Assembly: GCF_022664455.2 (NCBI RefSeq)
Contig: NZ_JAKRKC020000001.1
Span: forward strand, 3,167,001 to 3,231,000
DNA from: Actinomadura luzonensis
Lineage (GTDB): Bacteria > Actinomycetota > Actinomycetes > Streptosporangiales > Streptosporangiaceae
Length of the DNA stretch: 64,000 bases
Direction of reading: 5' to 3'
Position 1 is the stretch's first letter. Each line of letters opens with the position of its first letter. Positions 51,198 through 61,500 of this stretch are shown piece after piece. The notes under the pieces are model-generated. The model had not been told where the DNA came from and searched no databases. It saw only the letters and a list, made by a program, of their open reading frames with translations. Both the position numbers and the translations under genes were made by a program.

Positions 51198-53765
51198 ATG
51201 CGCGGGCGGCTGCGGGTCTACCTCGGGGCGGCGCCCGGGGTCGGCAAGACGTACGCGATGCTCAGCGAGGGCCGCCGGGCCCGCGAACGGGGCAAGGACG
51301 TGGTCGTGGGCTTCGTCGAGACCCACGGCCGCCCCCGCACCGCCGTCCTCCTGGACGGCATGGAGGTCGTCCCGCGCCGGTCCGTCGTCCATCGCGGCGC
51401 CACCTTCACCGAGCTGGACGTGCGGGCGGTCGTCGCGCGGGCCCCCGCCGTGGCGCTGGTCGACGAGCTGGCCCACACCAACGTGCCCGGCTCGAAGCAC
51501 GCCAAGCGCTGGCAGGACATCGAGGAGCTGCTGGACGCCGGCATCGACGTCGTCACCACGGTCAACGTCCAGCACCTGGAGTCCGTCAACGACGTCGTCC
51601 AGGAGATCACCGGCGTGCCGCAGCGCGAGACCGTCCCCGACGAGGTGGTGCGGCGGGCCGACCAGATCGAGCTGGTGGACATGTCGCCGGAGGCGCTGCG
51701 CCGCCGCATGGCGCACGGCAACGTGTACGCGCCGGAGAAGGTGGACGCGGCGATGTCGAACTACTTCCGCGTCGGCAACCTCACCGCGCTGCGCGAGCTC
51801 GCCCTGCTGTGGGTGGCCGGCAAGGTGGACGACCAGCTCGGCCGCTACCGCGCGCAGCACGGCATCGACCACCCGTGGGAGACGCGGGAACGGGTCGTGG
51901 TGGCGCTGACCGGCGGCCCCGAGGGCGACACCCTGATCCGCCGCGCCGCCCGGATCGCCGCCCGCACCAAGGGCGCCGACCTGCTGGCCGTGCACGTCAC
52001 CCACGCCGACGGGCTGGCCGGCGCCGACCCGGCCGACCTCGCCCGGCAGCGTTCGCTCGCGGAGAGCCTGGGCGGCAGCTACCACCAGGTCGTCGGCGAC
52101 GACGTCCCGCGCGCGCTGCTCGGCTTCGCGCGCGGCGTCAACGCCACCCAGCTCGTCCTCGGGGCGTCCCGGCGCGGCCGGTTCGCGCAGCTCCTCTCCC
52201 GGGGGGTGGGGGTGGAGACCACCGCGCTGTCCGGCCCCATCGACGTGCACCTGGTCACCCACGAGGAGGCCAAGAAGGGCCGCGGGCGGCCCGGCCGCTC
52301 CAGGGCCGCGCTGGACGGCGGACGCCGCCTGACGGGGTGGGCGGTCGCGGTCGCCGGGATGCCGCTGCTGACGGCCGCGCTGCTGCCGGCCCGGGACGTG
52401 ATCTCGCTGCCCAGCGAGATCCTGCTGTTCCTGTGCCTGGTCGTCGGGGTCGCGCTGACCGGCGGCAGGTGGCCGGCCATGGCCGCCGCCGTGGGCGGCT
52501 CGCTGCTGCTCAACTGGTACTTCACCCCGCCCTTCGGGCGGCTCACCATCGCCGACCCGGAGAACCTGCTCGCCCTGGTCGTGTTCGTGCTGGTCGCGGC
52601 CGCGGTCAGCACGATCGTGGACCTGGCGGCCCGGCGGAGCAGGGAGGCGGCGCGGGCCCGGGCCGACGCCGAGGTGCTGTCCACGCTGGCCGGGCACGTG
52701 CTGCGCGGCGAGGCCGCGCTGCCGTCCCTGCTCGCACGGCTGCGCGAGACGTTCGGGCTGGACTCGGTCACCCTGCTCGAACGCGCCGGCGAGCCCGCCC
52801 CCGACGACCAGGCCGAGCCCGCCGCGTGGCGGATCGCGGCCACCTCCGGCGGCGAGCCCTGCGTCTGCCCCGGCGCGGCAGACACCGACGTGCAGATCGG
52901 TGAGGACCTGGTGCTCGCCGCCCGCGGCCGGCTGCTGGACGCCGGCGACCGCCGCGTGCTGGAGGCGTTCGCCGCCGAGGCCGCCGTCGCGCTGCGCCAG
53001 CGACGCCTGCAGGAGGAGGCGGACCGGGCCGGGCCGCTGGCCGAGGCGGACCGCATGCGGACCGCGCTGCTGGCCGCCGTCAGCCACGACCTGCGCACCC
53101 CGCTCGCCGCCGCCAAGGCCGCCGTCCAGAGCCTGCGCGGCCGCGACGTCGCCTGGACGGCGCAGGACCGCGACGAGCTGCTGGCCACCGCCGACGAGTC
53201 GCTCGACCGCCTCGACCGGCTGGTGGCCAACCTCCTCGACATGAGCCGCCTGCAGGCCGGGGCGCTCGGGCCGGCCCCGCGGCCGGTCGCCCTGGAGGAG
53301 GTCGTGCCTCGCGCGATCGACGACCTCGGGCCGCTGCGCGACCGCGTCGAGGGCGACGTCTCCGTGGACCTGCCGGAGATCGTCGCCGACCCGGCGCTGC
53401 TGGAACGCGTCCTGGTCAACCTGATGAGCAACGCGGTCCGCCACAGCCCGCCCGGCCGCCCGGTGCTGGTCACCGCGAGCCGGCACGGCGACCAGGTGGA
53501 GATCCGGGTGATCGACCGCGGCCCCGGCATCCCGCCCGAGATCCGCGACCGGGTGTTCCTGCCGTTCCAGCGGCTCGGCGACCGCCACAACGACACGGGC
53601 GTCGGCCTGGGCCTGGCGCTGGCCCGTGGCCTGACCGAGGCCATGGGCGGCACCCTCGAACCGGAGGAGACCCCGGGCGGCGGCCTCACCATGATCGTGA
53701 CGTTGCCCGTTCCGGCAGGCCGTGACCGGACGACGGCGGCGGGACCGCCGGACGCCTCCTCCTAG
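51198..53765 (+). CDS. kdpD: Sensor histidine kinase KdpD
   Basis: KdpD senses potassium limitation and normally phosphorylates KdpE. The N-terminal KdpD domain has the Walker-like GAAPGVGKTYAML and DELAHTNVPGSKH; a USP-like domain follows (VALTGGPEGDTLIRRAARI); four clustered membrane helices lie about residues 375-480; then a GAF-like part, HisKA with the His in AAVSHDLRTPLA and HATPase_c with NLMSNAVRHS, DRGPGIPPE and GVGLGLALA. At 855 residues it is complete. The next gene is unrelated: no kdpE follows in this window. Confidence 0.96.
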   Translation: MRGRLRVYLGAAPGVGKTYAMLSEGRRARERGKDVVVGFVETHGRPRTAVLLDGMEVVPRRSVVHRGATFTELDVRAVVARAPAVALVDELAHTNVPGSKHAKRWQDIEELLDAGIDVVTTVNVQHLESVNDVVQEITGVPQRETVPDEVVRRADQIELVDMSPEALRRRMAHGNVYAPEKVDAAMSNYFRVGNLTALRELALLWVAGKVDDQLGRYRAQHGIDHPWETRERVVVALTGGPEGDTLIRRAARIAARTKGADLLAVHVTHADGLAGADPADLARQRSLAESLGGSYHQVVGDDVPRALLGFARGVNATQLVLGASRRGRFAQLLSRGVGVETTALSGPIDVHLVTHEEAKKGRGRPGRSRAALDGGRRLTGWAVAVAGMPLLTAALLPARDVISLPSEILLFLCLVVGVALTGGRWPAMAAAVGGSLLLNWYFTPPFGRLTIADPENLLALVVFVLVAAAVSTIVDLAARRSREAARARADAEVLSTLAGHVLRGEAALPSLLARLRETFGLDSVTLLERAGEPAPDDQAEPAAWRIAATSGGEPCVCPGAADTDVQIGEDLVLAARGRLLDAGDRRVLEAFAAEAAVALRQRRLQEEADRAGPLAEADRMRTALLAAVSHDLRTPLAAAKAAVQSLRGRDVAWTAQDRDELLATADESLDRLDRLVANLLDMSRLQAGALGPAPRPVALEEVVPRAIDDLGPLRDRVEGDVSVDLPEIVADPALLERVLVNLMSNAVRHSPPGRPVLVTASRHGDQVEIRVIDRGPGIPPEIRDRVFLPFQRLGDRHNDTGVGLGLALARGLTEAMGGTLEPEETPGGGLTMIVTLPVPAGRDRTTAAGPPDASS

Positions 53766-53906
53766 CCGGATACCGCGCTGGTTGACCTCCCGGCGCAGGC
53801 TACCGCGGCCGGTTGACCCGCAATTCCGCCAGGCAGTTGACGACAGTCAAGGGCGCGCGTGGATATTTTCGCGGCAATGACCGACCCCGCCGGAAGGTGA
53901 CCACTG
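53766..53906. other. Intergenic region after kdpD
   Basis: The 141 bases contain three GTTGAC elements (about 53778, 53811 and 53838) and a less GC-rich segment ending TATTTTCGCGG near 53870, consistent with a promoter for the secreted-protein cluster. No gene is visible; in particular the kdpE regulator expected here is absent. Confidence 0.4.
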
Positions 53907-54446
53907 ATGATCGCAACACGGGTAGCACTCGGCGTGGCCGTGGCCGCCGCCGCCCTCCTCGCCGCCCCGGGCGGGCCGGCCGTCGCGGCCGTCGCGGCCG
54001 AGCCGGCCCCGTCCCGCGAGCCGGTGACGCCTCCGGACGGCACCGACGTCGTCATCACGGAGGAGGTCCACGCGGCCGGGCTCATCAACTACTCCTGCGG
54101 ACCGAACTACAACCCCTACGACTACTACCCCGCCAAGGCCGACAGGACCCGGCTGGAGTACGCGGCCGGCACGTCACGCGGCGGCGCGGGACTGTACAGC
54201 GGCACGTGGGACTCCAGCATCTGGTGGGCGTGGGGCAGCGGCCTGCGGGCGGGCGACAAGGTCTCGCTCGACTGGTCCGACACCGGGGGCGCCTCCTACC
54301 ACGCCTGCCACAAGACGATCGCCAGCGGCGCGAGCAGCGGGACCACGGGCGGCGTCAACGAGGTCGACGGCCGCTACTTCAGGGCCTGCGTGAAGGGCGG
54401 CAGCAGCTGGCGTTGCACCCGCTGGTGGCACGTCCAGGGCTCGTGA
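53907..54446 (+). CDS. Secreted protein of unknown function, Cys- and Trp-rich
   Basis: A signal peptide (about residues 1-28 with VALGVAVAAAALLAA) precedes a 150-residue domain rich in Tyr, Trp, Ser and Gly with four cysteines (YSCGPN, YHACHK, FRACVK, WRCTRW), probably two disulphides. No family is recognised; the size and composition suit an extracellular beta-structured binding or inhibitor protein. It is the first of six consecutive exported proteins on this strand. GGAAGGTG precedes the ATG. Confidence 0.72.
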   Translation: MIATRVALGVAVAAAALLAAPGGPAVAAVAAEPAPSREPVTPPDGTDVVITEEVHAAGLINYSCGPNYNPYDYYPAKADRTRLEYAAGTSRGGAGLYSGTWDSSIWWAWGSGLRAGDKVSLDWSDTGGASYHACHKTIASGASSGTTGGVNEVDGRYFRACVKGGSSWRCTRWWHVQGS

Positions 54447-54517
54447 GCGGCGGCCCAGGACCGGCAGTCCCGGCCGGGCACGTCCGGCCGGCCCCACGCA
54501 GAAGGGAGATCCACAGG

Positions 54518-55111
54518 ATGAGCGGCTCTCGTCCCGCCTTACGCGTCGCCGCGCGGGCCACGGTGACGGCCCTCGCCGCCGTCGCGACCGCGGCGATCGT
54601 CCTCCCGGCCCCCGCGCACGCGGACGGCACGTACCGCTGGCAGAACGAGTACACACGCCAGTACCTGGAGGTCTACCAGAAGTCGAAGGCCAACGGCGGC
54701 ATCGTGTCCGTCTGGCGCTACAACGGCGGCAAGAACCAGCTGTGGAAGGACACCAAGACCAGCGCCGGCTACTACCGCGTCCGCAACGTCAACAGCGGCA
54801 AGTCCATGGACCGCTGGGACTCGGCCTTCTCCCCCAGCTACAACGGCGCCGCCTGCCCGGTCACGCAGTGGAGCTGGTGGGGCGGGGCCCAGCAGCAGTG
54901 GAAGGGCCGCAGCGTCTACAGCCGGATCTACAACCGCCGGTTCCTCATCTGGTACAACTGGCGCGGCTGCCGGGGCGACCTCTGGCACGACACGCTCGGC
55001 GTGCTGCAGCCGTTCCACTACTCCAACGTCATTCTCTACTCGCGCGACTACTGCACGGAAGGCCGCTGGATCGGCAAGGGCGAGTGCTTCTGGAGGAGGA
55101 ACGGCAAATGA
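54518..55111 (+). CDS. Secreted ricin-type beta-trefoil-like protein
   Basis: After a signal peptide (about 1-36, cleavage near AHA) the 160-residue mature part shows QYLEVYQKSKANGG, WRYNGGKNQLWKD, VRNVNSGKSMDRWD and QQQWKGR, the QxW repeats of ricin-B/beta-trefoil lectins, though only some repeats are regular. It may bind sugars of cell wall or polysaccharide substrates. GAAGGGAG precedes the ATG. Its stop overlaps the next start (ATGA), so the next gene is translationally coupled. Confidence 0.78.
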   Translation: MSGSRPALRVAARATVTALAAVATAAIVLPAPAHADGTYRWQNEYTRQYLEVYQKSKANGGIVSVWRYNGGKNQLWKDTKTSAGYYRVRNVNSGKSMDRWDSAFSPSYNGAACPVTQWSWWGGAQQQWKGRSVYSRIYNRRFLIWYNWRGCRGDLWHDTLGVLQPFHYSNVILYSRDYCTEGRWIGKGECFWRRNGK

Positions 55112-56118
55112 GGAAGAGCACTCCGCCGCTGCTGGCCGCCGGGGCCGTGCTGCTGGCCGCCGGCGCCGCCGCGTTGCAGCTCCAGCCGACCGCGTACGGC
55201 TCCGCCGCCGCGCCGACGCTCGATCCCGACCCGCTGCCCACGACGAGCGAGGTCACGCCGCTGCCCGGGCCGACGGGGGCGCTCGGGCCCGACCCCACGC
55301 CGATCCCGGAGCCGGCGATCACCGGCGTCCCGTCGGACCCGGGCGCCGCGATGCCGCTGGACGCGTACATGACGTCCATGGCCGACATCCACACCATCGA
55401 CCTGGCGAAGGACGCGGCGACCGCCACGTGCATGGCCTCGCTCGGGTTCTCGGCCTGGACGGCGGGCGTCGTACGGAACTGGAACCCCGAGGACTACGTG
55501 GAGTCCGACCTGGTCGAGCCGCTCGACGCGGCGGCGGCGGCCCGGTCCGGGTACCCGCGGCCCGCGCTCGACCCCGCGGTGTCGGCCGCGGCGGCCAAGC
55601 CCGAGGACCAGCGCGCCGCCTCCCCGGAGGAGATGCAGGCCTACGACGGCACGGCCGCCACGACCGGCTCCGGCCAGGCCATCCCCGAGGGCGACTGCGC
55701 GGCGAGCGGCGAGACGAAGGTCCTCGGCCAGGCGACGGCGCTGGCCGCCGACCCCCGGCTGCTGGCCGACGACGCGAGCTTCCTCGCGCTGGAGCACACC
55801 GCCGTCAAGCAGTCGCTGGAGCAGTGGGTGACCTGCATGACGGCCAAGGGGTACGCCTACGACAGCCCCCTGAGCGCCCGCGCCGACCTGCGCTGGGCCG
55901 CCCGGGAGCCCGGCGTGGCCGCCACGCAGGCGGAGAAGCAGGCCGCCGCCGACGACGCCGCCTGCGCGCAGGGCGCGAACCTGCTCGCGACGTACCGGAC
56001 GGCGAAGCGGGCCTACGAAGAGGTCATGGTGCGCGACCAGCGGCAGGCGCTGACCGAGTCGCTGTCCGTTTTCGCCACCTGGGTGGAGCGCGCCGAAGCG
56101 GTGCTGGCGGGCCGCTGA
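55108..56118 (+). CDS. Exported protein of unknown function coupled to the lectin-like gene
   Basis: The 336-residue protein has a signal sequence (about 1-22) and a Pro/Thr/Asp-rich spacer (about 30-75, TSEVTPLPGPTGALGPDP), then an alpha-helical domain with CMASLGF, GDCAASGE, VTCMTAKGY and DDAACAQG: four cysteines spaced through a helical region, as in other actinobacterial lipoprotein-like exported proteins. There is no lipobox Cys, so it is probably secreted free. Function unknown. Overlap with the lectin-like gene suggests the two act together. Confidence 0.72.
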   Translation: MRKSTPPLLAAGAVLLAAGAAALQLQPTAYGSAAAPTLDPDPLPTTSEVTPLPGPTGALGPDPTPIPEPAITGVPSDPGAAMPLDAYMTSMADIHTIDLAKDAATATCMASLGFSAWTAGVVRNWNPEDYVESDLVEPLDAAAAARSGYPRPALDPAVSAAAAKPEDQRAASPEEMQAYDGTAATTGSGQAIPEGDCAASGETKVLGQATALAADPRLLADDASFLALEHTAVKQSLEQWVTCMTAKGYAYDSPLSARADLRWAAREPGVAATQAEKQAAADDAACAQGANLLATYRTAKRAYEEVMVRDQRQALTESLSVFATWVERAEAVLAGR

Positions 56119-56191
56119 CCCGCGCGATTCACCACCCGGTCACGATCGGTCACGATCCGGGGCCTCGCCTCCGATGCCGAGCGGAGTTCTC

Positions 56192-58543
56192 ATGATGCGA
56201 CGTACGGTCCGCCGACTCATCGCCGCCGCGGCCCTCGCGGCGGGCCTGCTCGCGGCGCCGCGGACGGCGTGGGCGCAGCCGCCCAGGATCGACCCCGGGC
56301 TGGCGGAGAAGCTGTCCGCCGGCGGCGAAGTACGCGTCAACGTGCTGACCCGGGACCCCGCCGGCCTGGCCGCCGCGGCCTCGGCGGTCACCTCCGGCCA
56401 GGTGGTCCAGAGGCTGTCCCGGGTGCCGGTGCTCACGTTGCGCGCCGGCCGGGCGGAGGTGGAGCGGCTGGCGGCGCAGCCGGGCGTGCTCCGCGTCACG
56501 GAGGACGTGCCGGTGCCGCCGTCGCTCGCCGAGAGCGTGCCCCTGATCGGCGCGGACCGCACCCGCGAGGCGGGGCTGACCGGGGAGGGCACCGTGGTGG
56601 CCGTCCTCGACTCGGGCGTGGCGAGCGGCCATCCCTTCCTCGGTGGGCGGGTCATGGCCGAGGCGTGCTTCTCCCCCAGCGATCCCGCGTACGGGGCCTC
56701 CAGCCTGTGCCCGAACGGCGCCGACCAGCAGGAGGGGCCGGGCGCGGCGGACGCCGACAGCGGGCCGTGCGCGTACCTGGACTGCTCGCACGGCACCCAC
56801 GTGGCCGGGATCGTCGCGGGCGAGGAGACCGGCGACGCGGCGGGCGGCGTGGCGCCGGGGGCCGGGCTCGCCGCCGTGCAGGTGTACAGCAGGTTCGACT
56901 CCTTCTCCTACTGCGGCAGCGCCGGGCCGCCGTGCCTGCTGAGCTTCGTCAGCGCCCAGCTCGCCGGGCTGGACAAGGTGCTGGAGCTGATCGACCAGGG
57001 CGTCCCGGTGGCCGCGGTCAACCTCAGCCTGGGCGGCGGCAGGTACACCGCCGCGTGCGACGACGACCCGCGCAAGGCCGCCATCGATCGGCTGCTGGCC
57101 GCCGGGGCGCCCACGGTGGTGGCGGCGGGCAACAACGGCTACGCCGACGCGGTCAGCGCGCCCGCCTGCGTCTCCTCCGCCATCGCGGTCGGCAGCACCA
57201 CCGACCAGGACGAGGTGTCGTCCTTCAGCAACCGGGGGCCGCTGCTGGACCTGTTCGCGCCCGGCTCGGACATCGTCTCCTCGGTCCCGGGCGGGGGGTG
57301 GCAGTCCAAGAGCGGCACGTCCATGGCGGCCCCGCACGTCGCCGGCGCCCTGGCGGTGCTGCGCCAGGCCCGTCCCTCCGCCACGCCGGCCGAGCTGGAG
57401 TCGGCGCTGAAGGACACCGGCAGGCCCATCGCCGGCGGCGCGGCCGTCACCCCCCGCATCCAGCTCGACGAGGCCGCGCTCGGCGCCGCCGCCGGGCCCG
57501 GCCCCCACCAGCTCTTCCCGGCCCGTGCCCGGGTCCTCGCCAACGTGCAGATCAGCGCCAACTCCACGATGACCGTCCCGGTGGCGGGCGTCGCCGGGCT
57601 GCCCGCCGGCGGCATCGCCGCGGTCGCGCTCAACGTCGCCGCCAAGGGCGACTTCTTCAACACCGGCTCGCTCGCCGTCTACCCGTCGGGCGAGCCGGAG
57701 CCGCCCGGCGACGTGCTCTTCTACGACGCCACCCGCTACGCCTCGAACCTGGTCTGGGCGAAGACCGGCGACGACGGCGCGATCAAGCTGGACAACCGCA
57801 GCGACCGGCCGGTGCGCGTCTACCTCGACGTGCACGGCTACACCCTCGACCACGCCGCGGCCACCGCCGGCGGCACCTACCGGCCGGTCCCGCCCGCGCG
57901 CGTCGCCGACCGGGTGTCCGTCCCGGCGCTGGGGAATCTGGAGCTGTCCACGCCCGGCCTGCCCGACCCGCAGGCCGTCGCCCTGACGGTGCTGGTCAAG
58001 AGCGCCTCCACCGGCACGGTCCGGGTCTACCCCGCCGGCGACGCCTTCCCCGCCGACGTCAACGCCGACTACCCGGCGGGCACTCCCGTCCAGTTCGCCG
58101 CCCTCGTCAAGCCCGGCGCCAACGGGAAGATCAACCTGTACAACCTGGGCGCGGGCGCGATCGAGGTCTCCGCCGAGGTGACCGGCTACTACACCACGGC
58201 CGAGCGGGCGTCCCTGGTCAGGGCGATCGACCCGGTCACCGTGGCCGACCGCGTGCCGATCGCCGCCGGCGGCACGTACGCGCTGCGGCCCTCCGGGATC
58301 CCCACGGCGGGCGTGTCGGCCGTCGGCCTCGTCGTCCGCGCCGGCGGGGCGGCGAACGGCACCGTCGAGGTCGTCCCGCCGGACGGCGTGAACGTGCGGG
58401 CGGTGGCGTACGCGGCGGGCAGGGACACGGCCGGCTCCGTCACCGCCGCGCTCCGCCCGGACGGCACCGTCGTGCTCAGGAACACCGGCGCCTCCCCTGT
58501 CACGATCTCCGCGGACGCCTACGCCTCCTTCGGCGCCAGGTAG
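56192..58543 (+). CDS. Secreted subtilisin-family serine protease (S8) with C-terminal tandem repeats
   Basis: A signal peptide (about 1-27) and short propeptide lead to a S8 catalytic domain: Asp in VVAVLDSGVASGHP, His in CSHGTHVAGIVAGEE, the oxyanion Asn in VVAAGNNGY and Ser in SGTSMAAPHVAGALAV. The remaining 330 residues form three similar beta-rich repeats of about 105-120 residues (starting near 425, 545 and 660), with ALNVAAKGDFFNTGSLAVYP, ALTVLVKSASTGTVRVYP and VGLVVRAGGAANGTVEVVP in equivalent positions. They probably bind wall or substrate. The ATG pair at 56192-56197 follows AGCGGAG. Confidence 0.93.
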   Translation: MMRRTVRRLIAAAALAAGLLAAPRTAWAQPPRIDPGLAEKLSAGGEVRVNVLTRDPAGLAAAASAVTSGQVVQRLSRVPVLTLRAGRAEVERLAAQPGVLRVTEDVPVPPSLAESVPLIGADRTREAGLTGEGTVVAVLDSGVASGHPFLGGRVMAEACFSPSDPAYGASSLCPNGADQQEGPGAADADSGPCAYLDCSHGTHVAGIVAGEETGDAAGGVAPGAGLAAVQVYSRFDSFSYCGSAGPPCLLSFVSAQLAGLDKVLELIDQGVPVAAVNLSLGGGRYTAACDDDPRKAAIDRLLAAGAPTVVAAGNNGYADAVSAPACVSSAIAVGSTTDQDEVSSFSNRGPLLDLFAPGSDIVSSVPGGGWQSKSGTSMAAPHVAGALAVLRQARPSATPAELESALKDTGRPIAGGAAVTPRIQLDEAALGAAAGPGPHQLFPARARVLANVQISANSTMTVPVAGVAGLPAGGIAAVALNVAAKGDFFNTGSLAVYPSGEPEPPGDVLFYDATRYASNLVWAKTGDDGAIKLDNRSDRPVRVYLDVHGYTLDHAAATAGGTYRPVPPARVADRVSVPALGNLELSTPGLPDPQAVALTVLVKSASTGTVRVYPAGDAFPADVNADYPAGTPVQFAALVKPGANGKINLYNLGAGAIEVSAEVTGYYTTAERASLVRAIDPVTVADRVPIAAGGTYALRPSGIPTAGVSAVGLVVRAGGAANGTVEVVPPDGVNVRAVAYAAGRDTAGSVTAALRPDGTVVLRNTGASPVTISADAYASFGAR

Positions 58544-58567
58544 CCCCCTCTCCCCCAAGGATCTCGC

Positions 58568-61500
58568 ATGAACCTGATCCGAGCGCTCGGTCCCGTCATG
58601 GCCGCCGCGCTGCTCAGCGCCGGGCTCACCCTTCCGGCGGACGCCGCCCCTCCGCCGGGCCCCGACGCGCCGGAACCGTCTGCGGCCTCGTCGTCCGTGG
58701 CCCCGTCCGAGCGGGACCGGGTGCTGGCCGCGGACTGGCGCACCTCGCCCGACCTGGCCTGGACCACCGACGGCGACGCGAGCGGCTTCCACGTCCTGGT
58801 GGCCGAGGAGCGCACCGGCTACGCCTGGCGCACGCTGGCGACGCTGAGCGAGCCGGGGTTCGACACCGACCGCTGGATCGGCAACGTCTGCTTCACCGCC
58901 TCCGGCGGCAAGGCGGTGGCCGTCTACGCGCCGCGCGCCTTCACCAACCAGGCCGCCCTGTTCGACCGCGGCGCCTTCACCGCGCTGATCGACGTGCCCA
59001 CGGGCAAGGTCACCAAGCTGCCGGTCCGCTCCACGCTGGCCTACTTCAACCCGGGCTGCGGCCAGGGCGAGCGCAGCGTGCTCACGCAGGCCAAGGGCGG
59101 GGCGGAGCCGGGCGGCGGGCCGGCCCGCACCCGGCTGTCGGTGCTGGACGCGGCTTCGGGACGGCTGGCCGCCCCCGTCGAGCGGCCCGGCCAGGTCACC
59201 TCCGCCGTCCCGGTGCGCGGCGGCATCGTGGCCGCCACCGGCAGCAGCCTGCAGCTGCTGCCGGCGCGCGGCGAGCCGCGTGAGCTGGCCGCGGCCGCGT
59301 CGGTGCCGTTCCGGCTGGCCGCCGACGGCGCGGGCGGCGTGGTGTTCATGGAGCATCAGGGGGACGTCGCCCGCGTGCGCCGCGTGCCCGTGGCCGGGGG
59401 CGCGGCGGCGGAGCTGGCCTCGGGGCCGCTCACCGGCGTCGACGTGTCCCCGGGCACCGGCGGCAGGGTGTTCCTCACCGGGCGGCTCACCCCCGCCCGG
59501 CCGCTGCCCGCCTCGGTGACCCGCGTGGACGTCCCCGCCGGGTCCAGGCTCTCCACCCACGGGCGGCTGGCGGTCCTGCCCCAGCAGCGGCCCTCGATGG
59601 GCGGCGGGGCCGAGCCGTCCCAGGAATGGGTGCGCTCGATGACCTCGCAGCGCCCGGGCGAGCCGCAGGTCGTCACGCTGAGCACCAGGATCACGGCCAC
59701 CGGCAGGGACGCCGCCTTCACGGTGGGCGTGACGGACGGCGAGCCCGCCACCGCCTCCAGGACCGTCGCGGCCGCGGCCAGCTCCTCCACCGGGACGGTG
59801 GACACCGGCGCCTACTGCTCGGTGCCGCGCAACGACCCGCGCACGCAGGTCTACCAGCCGACGCCGCGGCAGGTCGAGTGGGCCGCCGACCAGGCGGTCG
59901 TCGGCAACCTGGCGATGCTGCGCCCGGACGACTGGAAGCGGTCGGGCCTGTCGCAGTGGCGGCCGCAGGGCGAGTTCCCGCCGCTCCCGCTGGCCGGCGG
60001 CGGCCGGGTGCCGGTGCAGGTGTTCCTCGGCATCATGTCGCAGGAGACGAACCTGTGGCAGGCCACCGGCCACGTGCTGCCGGGCAGCACCGGCAACCCG
60101 CTGGTCGGCAACTACTACGGCCGTGAGCTCTACAACGACGACCCGGCCGACGACTGGGTGATCGACTGGGACAGGAGCGACTGCGGCTACGGCATCACCC
60201 AGATCACCGACGGCATGCGCAAGCAGGGCCACGAGCGGCCCTGCAAACCGGACGAGAACTTCTGCGAGGTCGCGCTGCCGTCCTGGCAGCAGCGCGAGAT
60301 CGCGGTCGACTACGCCACGAACATCTCCGCCGGCCTGCGCATCCTGCAGGACAAGTGGAACCAGACCCGCAACGCCGGGCTGATCCACAGCGACGGCGAC
60401 CCGAAGTGGCTGGAGAACTGGATCTTCGCCATCTGGGCCTACAACTCGGGCTTCCACCCCGACCAGCACGACGGCTCGCCGTGGGGCGTGGGCTGGGCCA
60501 ACAACCCCGCCAACCCCGTCTATCCGGCCAACCGCCACTTCTTCAACATCAACCCGCACGATCCCGCCGAGCCGCAGCTCTGGCCGTACCAGGAGAAGGT
60601 CATCGGCTTCGCCGCCTACTCCATCTCCACGCCCGACGGCCCCGGCTTCCGCCCGGCCTGGTGGATCAGCGACCAGGACCGGGACGCGGCCAAGCCGCCC
60701 GTCATGACCTTCTGCGACCCGGGCAAGAACGACTGCGACTACGGCGACAAGGCCGCGCCGTGCAAGCACAAGGACGCCTCCGGCCAGTACGACCTCAAGT
60801 GCTGGTGGCACACCCCCACCTGGTACCGGTTCTGCGGCAACGGCGTGTGCGGGCACGAGCTGCTGCGCTTCGGCACCTCCTATCCCGAGCAGCCCGACGG
60901 CACCCACTACGCGCCCGACTGCTCGCTCGACGGCTTCCCGTCCGGCACCGTGATCGTGGACGACGTGCCGTCCTCGGTGCCCATCGTCCGGGCGGGCTGC
61001 ACCAGGACGTGGGGCGACCAGGGCTCGTTCACGCTCTACTTCAACGAGGTGGACCCGGGCCCGTACGTCTCCAGGGTCGACTTCCACCAGCTCGGCGGCG
61101 GCTTCGGCGACCACCTGTGGTTCACGCACACCCACGACGCCACCGACCCCGGGCAGCTCAGGTTCGGCGTCACCGGCATCTGGCGTCCGCCCGGCTCGGT
61201 GACCGGGTGGACCCGGATCAAGGTGCACATCCCGGAGCGCGGCGCCCACACCCAGCTCGCCGACTACGTCATCGACCCCGGCGGCGGCGCGCCGACGCAG
61301 CACCGGATCGTCGGCCAGCACTGGCAGAAGAACATCTGGGTGGACCTCGGCGTCTTCCAGCTCGGCTCGGGCGCGAACGTGTCGCTCAGCAACCTGACCA
61401 GGCGCGGGGAGGGCCGCGAGTGGGACTGGGACATCGCCTTCGACGCCATGGCCTTCGTCCCGACGGGCAAGCCCAAGGTCGACTACGTGGCCCTCGGCGA

